Origin: Allobosea sp. Root381
GTDB lineage: Bacteria; Pseudomonadota; Alphaproteobacteria; Rhizobiales; Beijerinckiaceae
Direction: 5' to 3'
Length of the DNA: 64,000 nt
Assembly (NCBI RefSeq): GCF_001429395.1
Contig: NZ_LMJT01000017.1
Location: 389 to 64,388, forward strand
Positions 54,260 through 63,233 of the stretch are shown in pieces; positions within the stretch are counted from its first letter, which is position 1, and each line of letters starts with the position of its first letter. The translations under genes were made by a program, and so were the position numbers. The notes below the pieces were generated by a model that saw only the letters and a list, made by a program, of their open reading frames with translations, was not told the origin of the DNA and made no database searches.

Positions 54260-55582
54260 TCAGTGGCCGGCTGGCCAGGGATCAAGCAGGCGGCCATCGG
54301 CGCCGAACCGCATCGGCTCGGGCTCGCCCATGATCTCGACGCCCGGGCGCGAGGCGATCTGCGGCAGCAAAGCCTCGGAAGCGTAGAGATATTCCAGGTG
54401 CAGCGTGTTGGGGATGCGGATCATGGTGATGGCATCGGGCGTATGCGACTCGCAGGTCTTCACCGCTGCCTGGATCGCGGTCTGGTCGTCGGGCATCGCC
54501 ATCGGCAACGAGGCCGCGATCAGCACGCCGGAGGTCAGCGAGTTCGTATAGACGGATTCGCGGTCGAATCTGTTGAAGAGGCGGTCAGTGATCACGTCCG
54601 CACGAGCGACGCCATTGGCATTGCCCTGGCTCTTGTCGGTGACGTCGAGCACCACGATCCGCGAGACGGAAGGACCACCCTTGATCGCAGTGGTCGAAGG
54701 CCGCCCCGTGATGTTGGGGTCCATGCCGCTGCCGGAGAATTCCTTGCCGACATAGTCGACCAGGAGCACGTCCAGCGGGCCCGAGGCGAGCGGCTGGTCG
54801 AGCGGGCCGAGCGGAAGGCGCGGCATGTTGCGCATTGCCTCCGCGAGATAGATGCGCTCCTTCTCGATCATGCCCTCGGTCGGCAGAACGACCACCTTCG
54901 ACAGCCGGTCATAGGCATTCTCGACCGTGCCGATGCCGAACAGCACCTTGCAGGTCGCGAGCTTGACCCGCGCCATCTCGACGACGAAGCGGCCGACATA
55001 GTTGAAGCCCCAGGCGTGGCAGTTGTCCGCGCCCGACTGCTTGCCGAGCCCGATCGAGAGCATCTTGGCGAGCCCGCTCTCGTTCTCCCAGCGGAAGGCG
55101 CTGTGCGGCTTGATGCGGTTGAACAGCACGATGCCGTCCGCCTCATAAGCGAGTTTGTCGATGCGCACCGACATGCCGTTGTCGAGCACGCCGACCTCGA
55201 CCGTCTCCATGCTGGAGCGGATCGGGCAACCGGCGCTCGCCTCGGTGACGCCGAGCTGGGCGAGCACCTTGGTCTGGCCCTCTGCGGTGGCACCGCCGTG
55301 GCTGCCCATGGAGGGTACAATAAAGGGCTCGGCGCCGAGCGCGCGCAACTCCGCGACGATGGCGCGCACCAGTTCCGGCAGGCTGGCGAGGCCGCGGCTG
55401 CCGACGGTAAGCGCCACCGACATGCCCGGACGAATGCTCTCGCGCACGAAGCCTGCGCCCGCCATCGCCTCGCGGACCCCGACCGCGGGATCGGCAACGT
55501 CCTGCGCCTCGAAATGCTGCCGCACCAGCGCCATGCGCGGCGGCTTCACGTTCTCGACAAGCTTTACGTAGCTCGGGCGCAT
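54260..55582 (-). CDS. larA: LarA-family nickel-pincer racemase/epimerase
   Basis: 440 residues of the lactate-racemase family (DUF2088/Lar_N type). His95 (SMGSHGGAT), His160 (RIKPHSAF), Lys173 (GLAKM) and His189 (DNCHAWG) match the spacing of His108, His174, Lys184 and His200 in LarA: 65, 13 and 16 residues here against 66, 10 and 16. These are the catalytic bases, the lysine that carries the cofactor and a Ni ligand. The enzyme thus should be active with NPN. Its neighbours (TTT importer, sugar-acid kinase) suggest a 2-hydroxy sugar acid rather than lactate. Symbol given by family; the exact LarA homologue class is not known. Confidence 0.88.
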   Translation of the reverse strand: MRPSYVKLVENVKPPRMALVRQHFEAQDVADPAVGVREAMAGAGFVRESIRPGMSVALTVGSRGLASLPELVRAIVAELRALGAEPFIVPSMGSHGGATAEGQTKVLAQLGVTEASAGCPIRSSMETVEVGVLDNGMSVRIDKLAYEADGIVLFNRIKPHSAFRWENESGLAKMLSIGLGKQSGADNCHAWGFNYVGRFVVEMARVKLATCKVLFGIGTVENAYDRLSKVVVLPTEGMIEKERIYLAEAMRNMPRLPLGPLDQPLASGPLDVLLVDYVGKEFSGSGMDPNITGRPSTTAIKGGPSVSRIVVLDVTDKSQGNANGVARADVITDRLFNRFDRESVYTNSLTSGVLIAASLPMAMPDDQTAIQAAVKTCESHTPDAITMIRIPNTLHLEYLYASEALLPQIASRPGVEIMGEPEPMRFGADGRLLDPWPAGH

Positions 55583-55629
55583 ATCTTTCTCTCCGGAGCG
55601 AAGTGGCGGTTCGCCGCCCTACTGCGCTC

Positions 55630-57129
55630 CTATTCCTTGAACACGACTTCGCGCTTTCGGGACATCCCGGGCAGCAGCACGACCAGGAGGCTCACGACCG
55701 CAATCGCCAGCAGCGATGCGGTCAGGGGCCGGGTCAGGAACTGGGTCGCGTCGCCGCGGAACAGCAACATGGAGCGACGCAGGTTTTCCTCCAGCATCGG
55801 GCCGAGAATGAAGCCGAGCAGCAGCGGGGCGGGCTCGCAGTTCAGCTTGTAGAGGAGATAGCCGAACACCCCCATCCCTGCCATCACCAACACATCCGCA
55901 CCGGCATTGTTCACGCTGAACACACCGATCGCGGAGAACACGACGATCGCCGGGAACAGGTAGTTGTAGGGGACTGTCAGCAGGCGGACCCAGATGCCGA
56001 TGAGCGGCAGGTTGAGGATCACCAGCATCAGGTTGCCGACCCACATCGAGGCGATCAGGCCCCAGAACAGGTCCGGCTTCTCGTTGATGAAGGCCGGCCC
56101 GGGGGTGATGCCGTGGACGATCAGCGCACCGACCATCAGCGCCATCACCGGATTGGACGGGATGCCGAGCGTCAGCATGGGAATGAAGGAGGACTGGGCG
56201 CCGGCATTGTTGGCGCTTTCCGGCCCGGCCACACCTTCGATGGCGCCCTGTCCGAACTCCTTGGGGTTCTTGGCGAACTTCTTTTCCACCGCATAGGAGG
56301 CGAAGGAGGAGAGCAAGGCGCCGCCGCCGGGAAGGATGCCGAGCAGGGAGCCCAGCCCCGTGCCGCGCAGCACCGGCGCGGCGATCCGGCGGAAATCCTC
56401 GCGGCTCAGCATCAGGGAGCCGACCTTCGCGACCCCGACCGAGCGCTGTTCCGGGTTCTCCAGGTTCCGCACGATCTCACCGATGCCGTAGATGCCCATC
56501 GCCAGCGCGACGAACTGCAGGCCATCGCTCAGGTTCTCGAGTCCGAAGGTGAAGCGGGCCTCGGTGGTGTAGACGTCGCGGCCGACGAGGCCGAGCAGCA
56601 GACCCAGAATGATCATCGCCAGCGCCTTCAGCAGCGAGCCGGAGGCCAGCGTGATCGACGCGATCAGCCCGAGCACCATCAGGGCGAAATATTCGGGCGG
56701 GCCGAACTGCAGCGCGAGATTGGCCAAAGGCGGTGCGAACAGCGCGATGAAGAGCGTCGTGACCGTGCCCGCGAAGAACGAGCCGAGCGCTGCTGTCGCC
56801 AGCGCTGTTCCAGCGCGGCCCTTCCTTGCCATCTGGTAGCCGTCGATCGCAGTCACGACCGAGGTGCTTTCGCCTGGCAGGTTGATCAGGATCGCCGTGG
56901 TCGAACCGCCATACTGCGCGCCGTAATAGATGCCGGCGAGCATGATCAGCGCGGACACCGGCTCCAGCCCGAAGGTGATCGGCAGCAGCATCGCGATGGT
57001 GGCGACGGGGCCGAGGCCGGGCAGGACGCCGATCAGCGTGCCGAAGAGCGCACCGATGAAGCAGTAGAACAGGTTGGTGACGCTCAGGCTCGTGGACAGG
57101 CCGAGCGCGAGATTGCTGAAAAGATCCAC
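55630..57129 (-). CDS. tctA: TTT transporter large permease TctA (second set)
   Basis: 499 residues with about 11-12 membrane segments: GVLPGLGPVATIAMLLPIT, IYYGAQYGGSTTAILINLPG and GTGLGSLLGILPGGGALL. It shares the same architecture with the copy at 34869 but is clearly diverged, so this is a paralogue for another ligand. It lies 47 bp upstream of larA on the same strand, so importer and racemase are probably one transcript. Confidence 0.94.
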   Translation of the reverse strand: MDLFSNLALGLSTSLSVTNLFYCFIGALFGTLIGVLPGLGPVATIAMLLPITFGLEPVSALIMLAGIYYGAQYGGSTTAILINLPGESTSVVTAIDGYQMARKGRAGTALATAALGSFFAGTVTTLFIALFAPPLANLALQFGPPEYFALMVLGLIASITLASGSLLKALAMIILGLLLGLVGRDVYTTEARFTFGLENLSDGLQFVALAMGIYGIGEIVRNLENPEQRSVGVAKVGSLMLSREDFRRIAAPVLRGTGLGSLLGILPGGGALLSSFASYAVEKKFAKNPKEFGQGAIEGVAGPESANNAGAQSSFIPMLTLGIPSNPVMALMVGALIVHGITPGPAFINEKPDLFWGLIASMWVGNLMLVILNLPLIGIWVRLLTVPYNYLFPAIVVFSAIGVFSVNNAGADVLVMAGMGVFGYLLYKLNCEPAPLLLGFILGPMLEENLRRSMLLFRGDATQFLTRPLTASLLAIAVVSLLVVLLPGMSRKREVVFKE

Positions 57130-57142
57130 AATTCGATCCTCG

Positions 57143-57613
57143 TCAGGACAGCCAGGAGCCGAGCATGGGGATAGGCAGGCCTAGCCCGAGGATGAAGACG
57201 GCCCAGGTGAACAGCACGAGTCCGGCCGCAAGCGCGATAGCCGCGCGCCAGCCGACCTGTCCACTCGCCATCGCCGAGAGAATCGTCGCGATGCCGACGC
57301 AGGGGCCGAGCCCCAGCCGCCCCAGCCCCAGGCCGAAGACGAGAACCGAAGCGACGACCAGAAGGAGGCCGCGCCAGGCGATGGCCGACGGCGCGATCGC
57401 CTCGCTCGCCAGCGCCCGAAGCAGGATGGCGAGGCCGATCAGGGCGAGCAGCCCGGACAGCACCAGGGGGAAATAGCCGGCGCCCATTCGCAGGGCGGTG
57501 CCCAGGGACAGATCCTGCGCGAGATAGGCGAAGCCACCTGCGGCGGCCATGAACATCAAGCCGGACAGGCCGTCCTGGCTGAGCAGGGCCTTCCTGAAGC
57601 TGTTGCCGGTCAT
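57143..57613 (-). CDS. tctB: TTT transporter small permease TctB (second set)
   Basis: 156 residues, four membrane segments, signature ALRMGAGYFPLVLSGLLALIG. ATG 57613 chosen since it opens directly on MTGNSFRKALLSQDGLSGLMF, which matches the first set; an upstream start would overlap the intergenic hairpin. It starts 13 bp before tctA in the operon. Confidence 0.9.
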   Translation of the reverse strand: MTGNSFRKALLSQDGLSGLMFMAAAGGFAYLAQDLSLGTALRMGAGYFPLVLSGLLALIGLAILLRALASEAIAPSAIAWRGLLLVVASVLVFGLGLGRLGLGPCVGIATILSAMASGQVGWRAAIALAAGLVLFTWAVFILGLGLPIPMLGSWLS

Positions 57614-57638
57614 GGGTGATCCATTCGAAGATAAAGAG

Positions 57639-57665
57639 GCGTGGGCGGCAACGCGCCGCCCACGC
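57639..57665 (-). terminator. Hairpin between tctC and tctB (second set)
   Basis: Perfect 11-bp arms GCGTGGGCGGC / GCCGCCCACGC with loop AACGC, 10 nt after the tctC stop. It has no T-tract and probably acts as a 3' stabiliser or attenuator that keeps the binding protein more abundant than the permease. Confidence 0.55.
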
Positions 57666-57674
57666 ATGATCGCA

Positions 57675-58646
57675 TTACTGGGGCTTGATGTTGCCCTTTT
57701 CGATGACTTCCTTCCACTGCACGGTCATCGACTTGATCAGGTCGGTGAACTGAGCAGGCGTCGTGCTGATCGGGGTCATCCCGAGTTCCTGCATCTTCTT
57801 GACCGTCTCGGGCGCCTTCATGAAGGCCTGGATCTCGGTCGAGAGCTTCTCGACGACGGCATCGGGCGTGGCGGCCGGAGCCAGGAAGCCGTGCCAGGCG
57901 GTCGCCTCGAAGCCGGGGACGAATTCGGCCACGGTCGGCATGTCCTTGTCGAACGCCTCGCGCTCGGGCGTCGCAACGGCCAGGGCCAGGAGCTTGCCGG
58001 ACTTCACCTGCGGCAGCAGCAGTGGCACGTTGTCGAAGGCGAGCTCGACGCTGCCGGAGAGCAGGTCGGGCAGCATCGCGCTGGAGCCGCGATAGGGGAT
58101 ATGGACCATCTTCACGCCGGTGCGCTGCATGAACAGCTCGCCAGCAAGGTGCTGGGTCGTGCCGACGCCGGCGGAACCGAAGCTGACCTTGTCGGGATTG
58201 GCCTTCAGATAGGTGATGAGATCGGGCACCGTGCGCGCCGGAATCTTGCTCGGATTGATGACGAGCACGTTCGGAACGACGCTGACCTGGGTGATCGGCT
58301 TCAGGTCGCGCAGCGTCTGATAGGGGAACTTCGCGCCGTAGAGCGTGGGATGGACGGCCAGGTTCGACGTCGAGGCCAGCACCAGTGTGTAGCCGTCGGG
58401 CGCGGATTTCACGACCTTCTCGACGCCGGACACGCCACCGCCGCCGCCGATGTTCTCGACGACGAAGGGCTGGCCCAGTTTCTTATGCAGATGCTCGGCA
58501 GCGAGGCGCGCGATGATGTCGGCGGTGCCGCCAGCCGTGAAAGGCACCACGATGGTGACCGGCTTGCTCGGATAGGCCGGCTGCGCCAGCGCCGGGGCGC
58601 CCAAGGCGAGCGACAGACAGGCCGCCGCGATCGTTTTGAAAACCAT
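57675..58646 (-). CDS. tctC: TTT periplasmic substrate-binding protein TctC (second set)
   Basis: 323 residues; ATG 58646 has an ideal SD (GGAGG, about 5 nt before) and opens a Sec signal (FKTIAAACLSLALGAPALA). Bug fold: YPSKPVTIVVPFTAGGTADIIAR, SAGVGTTQHLAGELFMQ and HIPYRGSSAMLPDLLSG. It binds the imported carboxylate. Extra codons upstream of 58646 were rejected. The gap of 175 bp to gntR may hold its own promoter. Confidence 0.94.
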   Translation of the reverse strand: MVFKTIAAACLSLALGAPALAQPAYPSKPVTIVVPFTAGGTADIIARLAAEHLHKKLGQPFVVENIGGGGGVSGVEKVVKSAPDGYTLVLASTSNLAVHPTLYGAKFPYQTLRDLKPITQVSVVPNVLVINPSKIPARTVPDLITYLKANPDKVSFGSAGVGTTQHLAGELFMQRTGVKMVHIPYRGSSAMLPDLLSGSVELAFDNVPLLLPQVKSGKLLALAVATPEREAFDKDMPTVAEFVPGFEATAWHGFLAPAATPDAVVEKLSTEIQAFMKAPETVKKMQELGMTPISTTPAQFTDLIKSMTVQWKEVIEKGNIKPQ

Positions 58647-58820
58647 GATTCCTCCAGTTCTTTTCCACGCGGCCTTGTGTTCGGACGCTTGATGAAAATG
58701 GCGAGGCCGCTGAGACACGCCGGAAGCCGCTGCTGGCGGCACGGCGGGGAACCTGCTCAGTTGTCGTATATTTGTCAAGTCATGTCGGGACGCCGCGCAA
58801 CGCGACAGCCATATCGGTCG

Positions 58821-59594
58821 TCAAAGCGAAAGATCGAGGGCCTTGCCCTCGAAGATTCGGTCGCGCGAGCCCTCAAGATGGCTGCGCATCGTCTCGCGCG
58901 CGAGCGTGGCATCGCGATGCCTGATGGCTTCGAAGATCGCCTGATGTTCCGCGAATACGCCGTCCAACCCGGATTTCGGGCCCATCAGCGACACGCCGTG
59001 GAGCTTCATCCCGACCGCGATGTGATCCTTCAGGGCGAGCATCGAAGAGATGTAATAGTGATTGTTCGTGGCGTGGGCGATCGCGCAGTGGAAGGCGAAA
59101 TCCGCGTCTTCCCGATGAAGGTGAGCACGCGTCGCGTTCTGCATCAGATCAAGCGCGGAAGCGATTGCTCCGAGCGCGGCGTCATTGCGACGAAGTGCCG
59201 CGTAATGGGCGTGATCCGGCTCGATTGTAAGCCGAAACTCATAGCAGCGTTGAATGTCCGCGATCGTCTCGACCGGCGAGAACCCGATCGGCGGGGCTTC
59301 CTCGACGCGCATCCTGACGAAGCTGCCGGCCCCCTGCCGCGAATAGACCAACCCCTCGTTGCGCAGCCGCCGCAGCGCCTCGCGCACGATCGGCCGCGAA
59401 ACCAGCAATGTCGCTGCCAGTTCGTGCTCGCCGGGCAATTTCTCGTCCGGCTTGTAGTCTCCCCGTCCGATCTTGGCGCGAATGAACTGATAGGCCCGTT
59501 CGACCAGCGGTGTGCGATGCGCACGCTCGCTCATCTCATCGGGGCTGTTCGGCCCGTAGTCCACATCTGCTTCAGAAGCGGCACGAGCCGGCAT
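58821..59594 (-). CDS. GntR-family regulator (FadR/FCD subfamily)
   Basis: 257 residues: winged HTH (about 28-95; GEHELAATLLVSRPIVREALRRLRNEGLV, SRQGAGSFV) and an FCD effector domain (about 105-245) with the usual metal/ligand histidines (HCAIAHATNNHYY, EHQAIFEAIRHRD). It lies between the importer/lar operon (same strand) and the divergent kinase operon. A dyad at 59734-59753 is suited to repress the latter and itself. Likely effector: a sugar acid or phosphorylated intermediate. Confidence 0.92.
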   Translation of the reverse strand: MPARAASEADVDYGPNSPDEMSERAHRTPLVERAYQFIRAKIGRGDYKPDEKLPGEHELAATLLVSRPIVREALRRLRNEGLVYSRQGAGSFVRMRVEEAPPIGFSPVETIADIQRCYEFRLTIEPDHAHYAALRRNDAALGAIASALDLMQNATRAHLHREDADFAFHCAIAHATNNHYYISSMLALKDHIAVGMKLHGVSLMGPKSGLDGVFAEHQAIFEAIRHRDATLARETMRSHLEGSRDRIFEGKALDLSL

Positions 59595-59733
59595 GACAGG
59601 TTTCCGGAATCAATCTCATTGCTGCGGTCAGGCAGCTCGGGAGTATTACAATGCGAGTTCCCAGCCCGTTCGCCAACGGCATTCTTGGCGGCTGGGCACG
59701 GTTTGCATCGCCCGGCAGATTGTCACGATGAGA

Positions 59734-59753
59734 TCAACATTACAACATGTTGA
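59734..59753. promoter_or_regulatory. Candidate GntR operator
   Basis: TCAACAT-N6-ATGTTGA, perfect 7-bp arms, in the 235-bp gap between gntR and the kinase gene. TTGACA at 59750-59755 followed after 17 bp by TAACCA at 59773 forms a promoter-like pair overlapping the dyad, which suits repression. Confidence 0.5.
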
Positions 59754-59829
59754 CATTGCGGGGTGCGCCTCATAACCAATGGCCCGATCAACGAGGACAT
59801 GGCGCCGTGCGCCGGAGGATTCGTCATCG

Positions 59830-60990
59830 GTGGCTAAGCCAGCAGCTGCGAGCCATGCCCTGCCTGTCGCTTCGGAGCCGTCCGCAGCAAAGTTGCGCAT
59901 GCTCGCCGACGACCTCACCGGCGCGCTGGACAGTGCCGCGGCCTTCGCCACGCCCGAGCAACCGGTCGCCGTGTCGTGGCATGGCCTGCCGGATCTGGTC
60001 GGAGCCGTTGCGTGTGACAGCGCGTCCCGGGAGCTTTCGGCCGAGCGGGCCAGAGCTTCGGTGAGTGCCATCGCCCCAGCCCTCTGGCAGGCGTTTCCCG
60101 GTCTTGCCTTCAAGAAGATCGACAGCCTTTTGCGCGGGCAGGAAGCCGCAGAGATCACCGCCATCCTCGCAATCTTGCGCCCGGCGCATTGCATCGTCGC
60201 TCCGGCCTTCCCGGCGCAGGGGCGGATCGCCCGTGGCGGGCGCCAGGGCGTTATCGCCGCGGAGGGCTGGCGGCCCGTCCCCTGCGACCTCGTCGCAGAG
60301 CTGAGGGGCGACGGGCTCGATGTCGTGCAAGCTGCTCCCGGAGCTGCGATCCCGCCCGGCGTCAGTTTCTGGGATGCCGAGACCGACGATGACCTCGATG
60401 CCGTCGTCGCGGCCGGCCGGGGGCAGCGAAATACGTTATGGGTCGGCAGCGCCGGCCTGGCTGCTGCCCTCGCTCGCGCGGCCGGCTTCGCCCGGCAGGC
60501 GCCAACCGCGCTTCCTCGGCCTATTCTCGGGCTCGTGGGTTCCGAGCACGGGGCGATGCGCGCGCAGCTTGCCCGGCTAGGCTCTCTCCATCACTTGCTT
60601 CCAATGATGGGCGGCGAGGACGCAGTCGCCGCCGGGTTAGCCCGGGACGAGATCGCCTTTGTGAGCATCGATCTTGCGGCGGGCATGCCGAGGGCAGAGG
60701 CAAACAGGTTGATCGAAGCGCGTTTTGCCGAACTGCTGACCCGGCTCGACCGGCCGGGAACGCTGTTTGCCTCCGGCGGGGAGACCTTGCGCGGCCTTTG
60801 CGACGCGCTTGGTGCGGAGCGCCTCGATGTAACCGGCGAGATCGTGCCGGGCGTCCCGCGCTCGAGCATGCGCGGTGGGCGCTGGGACGGCATCACCGTC
60901 ATATCGAAATCCGGGGCCTTCGGCGGTCCCGATCTCCTGAAGCAGCTGGCCGCGGGCGATCCCGCGGGCCTCGCCGGAGCGGCAGCATGA
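59830..60990 (+). CDS. Four-carbon acid sugar kinase (DUF1537; DtnK/OtnK type)
   Basis: 386 residues from GTG 59830, preferred for GGAGG 11 nt before it and for lying downstream of the promoter-like pair; an in-frame ATG at 59779 lacks an SD and TTG 59893 is another option. Domains: N-terminal DUF1537 (LADDLTGALDSA, FKKIDSLLRGQEAAEITAIL, VAPAFPAQGR) and C-terminal NBD_C (FASGGETLRGLCDALG, SKSGAFGGPDLL). The family phosphorylates D-threonate, erythronate, 3-oxo-tetronate and related acids at O4. Coupled to PdxA2 by ATGA overlap, the classical D-threonate/D-erythronate pair. Confidence 0.9.
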   Translation: MAKPAAASHALPVASEPSAAKLRMLADDLTGALDSAAAFATPEQPVAVSWHGLPDLVGAVACDSASRELSAERARASVSAIAPALWQAFPGLAFKKIDSLLRGQEAAEITAILAILRPAHCIVAPAFPAQGRIARGGRQGVIAAEGWRPVPCDLVAELRGDGLDVVQAAPGAAIPPGVSFWDAETDDDLDAVVAAGRGQRNTLWVGSAGLAAALARAAGFARQAPTALPRPILGLVGSEHGAMRAQLARLGSLHHLLPMMGGEDAVAAGLARDEIAFVSIDLAAGMPRAEANRLIEARFAELLTRLDRPGTLFASGGETLRGLCDALGAERLDVTGEIVPGVPRSSMRGGRWDGITVISKSGAFGGPDLLKQLAAGDPAGLAGAAA

Positions 60991-62027
60991 AACCACATCT
61001 CGCAATCACCATGGGCGATCCCGCCGGCGTCGGCCCGGAGATCATCATCAAGGCCTGCCTGGCGCTGAAGGACCGGCTGGCGAGCGGCGAACTGCGCCTG
61101 CTCGTCATCGGCAGCAACGCTGCGCTGTTCGAAGCCCGAAGCATGATGGGCGCGGCGATCGACATCCCCGAGGTGTCCGAAGGTGACGTCTGGCCGAACC
61201 TCGCCTGCCTGCAGGCGGGCCCCGAGGGAGAGCCGATCCGCCCGGGTGTTCTGTCGTCGGATGGCGGCCGCTTCGCCTATCTCGCCGTGGAAAAGGCAGT
61301 GCGGCTGGCGCAAACCGGCCGCATCCAGGGCATCGTCACCGCACCGCTGAACAAGGAAGCGCTGAACAAGGCAGGCTACAAATTCGCCGGCCACACCGAC
61401 ATGCTGGCGACGCTGACCGAGTCCAAAGGCTCGGTGATGATGCTGGCCCATGGCAACATGCGCGTCAGCCATGTCACGACTCATGTCGCGCTCAAGGACG
61501 TGCCCGGCAAGCTGACGCCGGAGCGCCTGCGCTATGTCATCGAGCGCACCGACGAGGCGCTCCAGGCGCTCGCGCCCGGCCGCCGCAAGATCGCGATCGC
61601 CGCCCTCAACCCGCATGCCGGCGAAGGCGGGCTCTTCGGCAAGGAGGACGACGAGGTTTCGGCCCCTTCCATCGCCAAGGCGGTTGCCGACGGGTTCGAC
61701 GTCGTCGGGCCGGTGCCGGGTGACACGGTCTTCGTCAAGCTGCGCGCGGGCCAGTATGATGCCGTGGTCGCGATGTATCACGACCAGGGACATATCCCGG
61801 TCAAGCTGCTCGGCTTCAACGTCAACCCCGAGACCGGCAAATGGGACGCGCTCTCGGGCGTCAACATCACGCTTGGCCTGCCGATAGTCCGGGTTTCGGT
61901 CGACCACGGCACCGCTTTCGACATCGCGGGCAAGGGCATCGCCAACGAACTCAGCCTGATCGAGGCCATCGAATACGCCGAGAAGCTGGCCGCCGCACGC
62001 GGCCTTGCCGCGACGGCCGCAGCCTGA
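60987..62027 (+). CDS. pdxA2: PdxA2-type 4-phospho-acid-sugar dehydrogenase
   Basis: 346 residues of the PdxA family: MGDPAGVGPEIIIKA, VTAPLNKEALNKAGYKFAGHTDML with the metal His, ALNPHAGEGGLFGKEDDEV and MYHDQGHIPVKLLGF. Next to a DUF1537 kinase the enzyme acts on 4-phospho-D-threonate (or -erythronate), oxidising C3 with NAD and losing CO2 to give dihydroxyacetone phosphate, rather than in vitamin B6 synthesis. The start overlaps the kinase stop. Confidence 0.92.
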   Translation: MKPHLAITMGDPAGVGPEIIIKACLALKDRLASGELRLLVIGSNAALFEARSMMGAAIDIPEVSEGDVWPNLACLQAGPEGEPIRPGVLSSDGGRFAYLAVEKAVRLAQTGRIQGIVTAPLNKEALNKAGYKFAGHTDMLATLTESKGSVMMLAHGNMRVSHVTTHVALKDVPGKLTPERLRYVIERTDEALQALAPGRRKIAIAALNPHAGEGGLFGKEDDEVSAPSIAKAVADGFDVVGPVPGDTVFVKLRAGQYDAVVAMYHDQGHIPVKLLGFNVNPETGKWDALSGVNITLGLPIVRVSVDHGTAFDIAGKGIANELSLIEAIEYAEKLAAARGLAATAAA

Positions 62028-62040
62028 CGGGAGCCGACAC

Positions 62041-63192
62041 ATGACCATCCACACCCCCGTCGCGACTAGCCTCGCCACCCCGATCGCGCTGCAGCGCCCG
62101 CATGTCATCGAGTTCGGCGCCGGCACCGCGCCACTGGCAGGCCGCTGGGCGGCCGGCCGGGGCTTCCGTCGCATCCTGGTGGTGGCCGACGCCTTCAATG
62201 CCGGCCGTGTCGACGTGCTCGGCCTCGAGGGCGAGGTCACGGTTTTCGGCACCGTCAAGCCGGAGCCGGACGTCCCAAACCTGGACGAGGCGCTGGCGCT
62301 GGCCGCCGAGGTCAAGCCCGACCTCGTCATCGGCTTCGGCGGCGGCAGTGCCATGGATCTGGCCAAGCTCGTCGCGGTGCTGCCCGGCTCAGGCCAGACG
62401 CTGCACGAGGTCGTCGGCCCCGAGAAGGTGGCGAAGAAGGGCGCGGCCCTGATGCAGGTGCCGACCACCTCCGGCACCGGCAGCGAGGCCGGCACGCGCG
62501 CGCTCGTCACCGACCCGGCGACGCAGAACAAGCTCGCGGTGCAGAGCCTCTTCATGCTCGCCGACATCGCGATCATCGATCCCGCGCTGACGCTGACCGT
62601 GCCGTCCGCCGTGACCGCGGCGACGGGCGTCGACGCGATGGCGCATTGCGTCGAGGCCTTCACCAGCAAGAAGGCGCACCCGCTGATCGACATGTATGCG
62701 CTCGAGGGCGTCAGGCTGGTCGGCCGCTTCCTTGGCCGCGCCATCGCCGACGGCTCCGATATCGAGGCCCGCGCCGGCCTGTCGCTCGCCTCGCTCTATG
62801 GCGGCTATTGCCTGGGCCCGGTCAACACGACCTCGGGCCACGCCGTCGCCTATCCGCTCGGCACGCGCCACCACATCGCGCACGGCGCCGCCAACGCGCT
62901 GATCTTCCCGCACACACTGGCCTATAACGCGCCGGTCGCGCCGGAGAAGACGGCGGCGATTCTCGCCGCGCTCGGCCTGCCGGCCTCCTCGCGCCAGGAG
63001 GAGGTCTTCGCCTCCGCACATCGGTACTGCGCTGAACTCGGCTGCGAGATGAAGCTTTCGGCGCTGAAAGTGCCGGAGGATGACCTGCCGGTCATGGCCG
63101 GCGAGGCCCACGCAATCCGCCGCCTTCTCGACAACAATCCGCGCGATCTCAGCCGCGACGACATCCTCGCGATGTATCGCGCCGCGTACTGA
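62041..63192 (+). CDS. Iron-containing (group III) alcohol dehydrogenase
   Basis: 383 residues; SD GGAG, ATG 62041. NAD site GFGGGSAMDLAKLVAV, then PTTSGTGSEA and metal ligands in GVDAMAHCVEAF, SGHAVAYPLG and HHIAHGAANAL. The family reduces aldehydes and oxo acids or oxidises hydroxy acids; here it may handle a C4 or C3 hydroxy/oxo acid of the pathway. Follows pdxA2 by 13 bp, so one operon. Confidence 0.92.
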   Translation: MTIHTPVATSLATPIALQRPHVIEFGAGTAPLAGRWAAGRGFRRILVVADAFNAGRVDVLGLEGEVTVFGTVKPEPDVPNLDEALALAAEVKPDLVIGFGGGSAMDLAKLVAVLPGSGQTLHEVVGPEKVAKKGAALMQVPTTSGTGSEAGTRALVTDPATQNKLAVQSLFMLADIAIIDPALTLTVPSAVTAATGVDAMAHCVEAFTSKKAHPLIDMYALEGVRLVGRFLGRAIADGSDIEARAGLSLASLYGGYCLGPVNTTSGHAVAYPLGTRHHIAHGAANALIFPHTLAYNAPVAPEKTAAILAALGLPASSRQEEVFASAHRYCAELGCEMKLSALKVPEDDLPVMAGEAHAIRRLLDNNPRDLSRDDILAMYRAAY

Positions 63193-63233
63193 ACCGCGCC
63201 ATCCGCCTCTCCTCTTCGCCAAGGCATGCAGAC

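Noticed and set aside
58761-58779. TTGTCGTATATTTGTCAAG-like second GntR site and TTGACA upstream of tctC
   Set aside because: Symmetry is poor, and no -10 box lies at a proper distance from the TTGACA on the minus strand.
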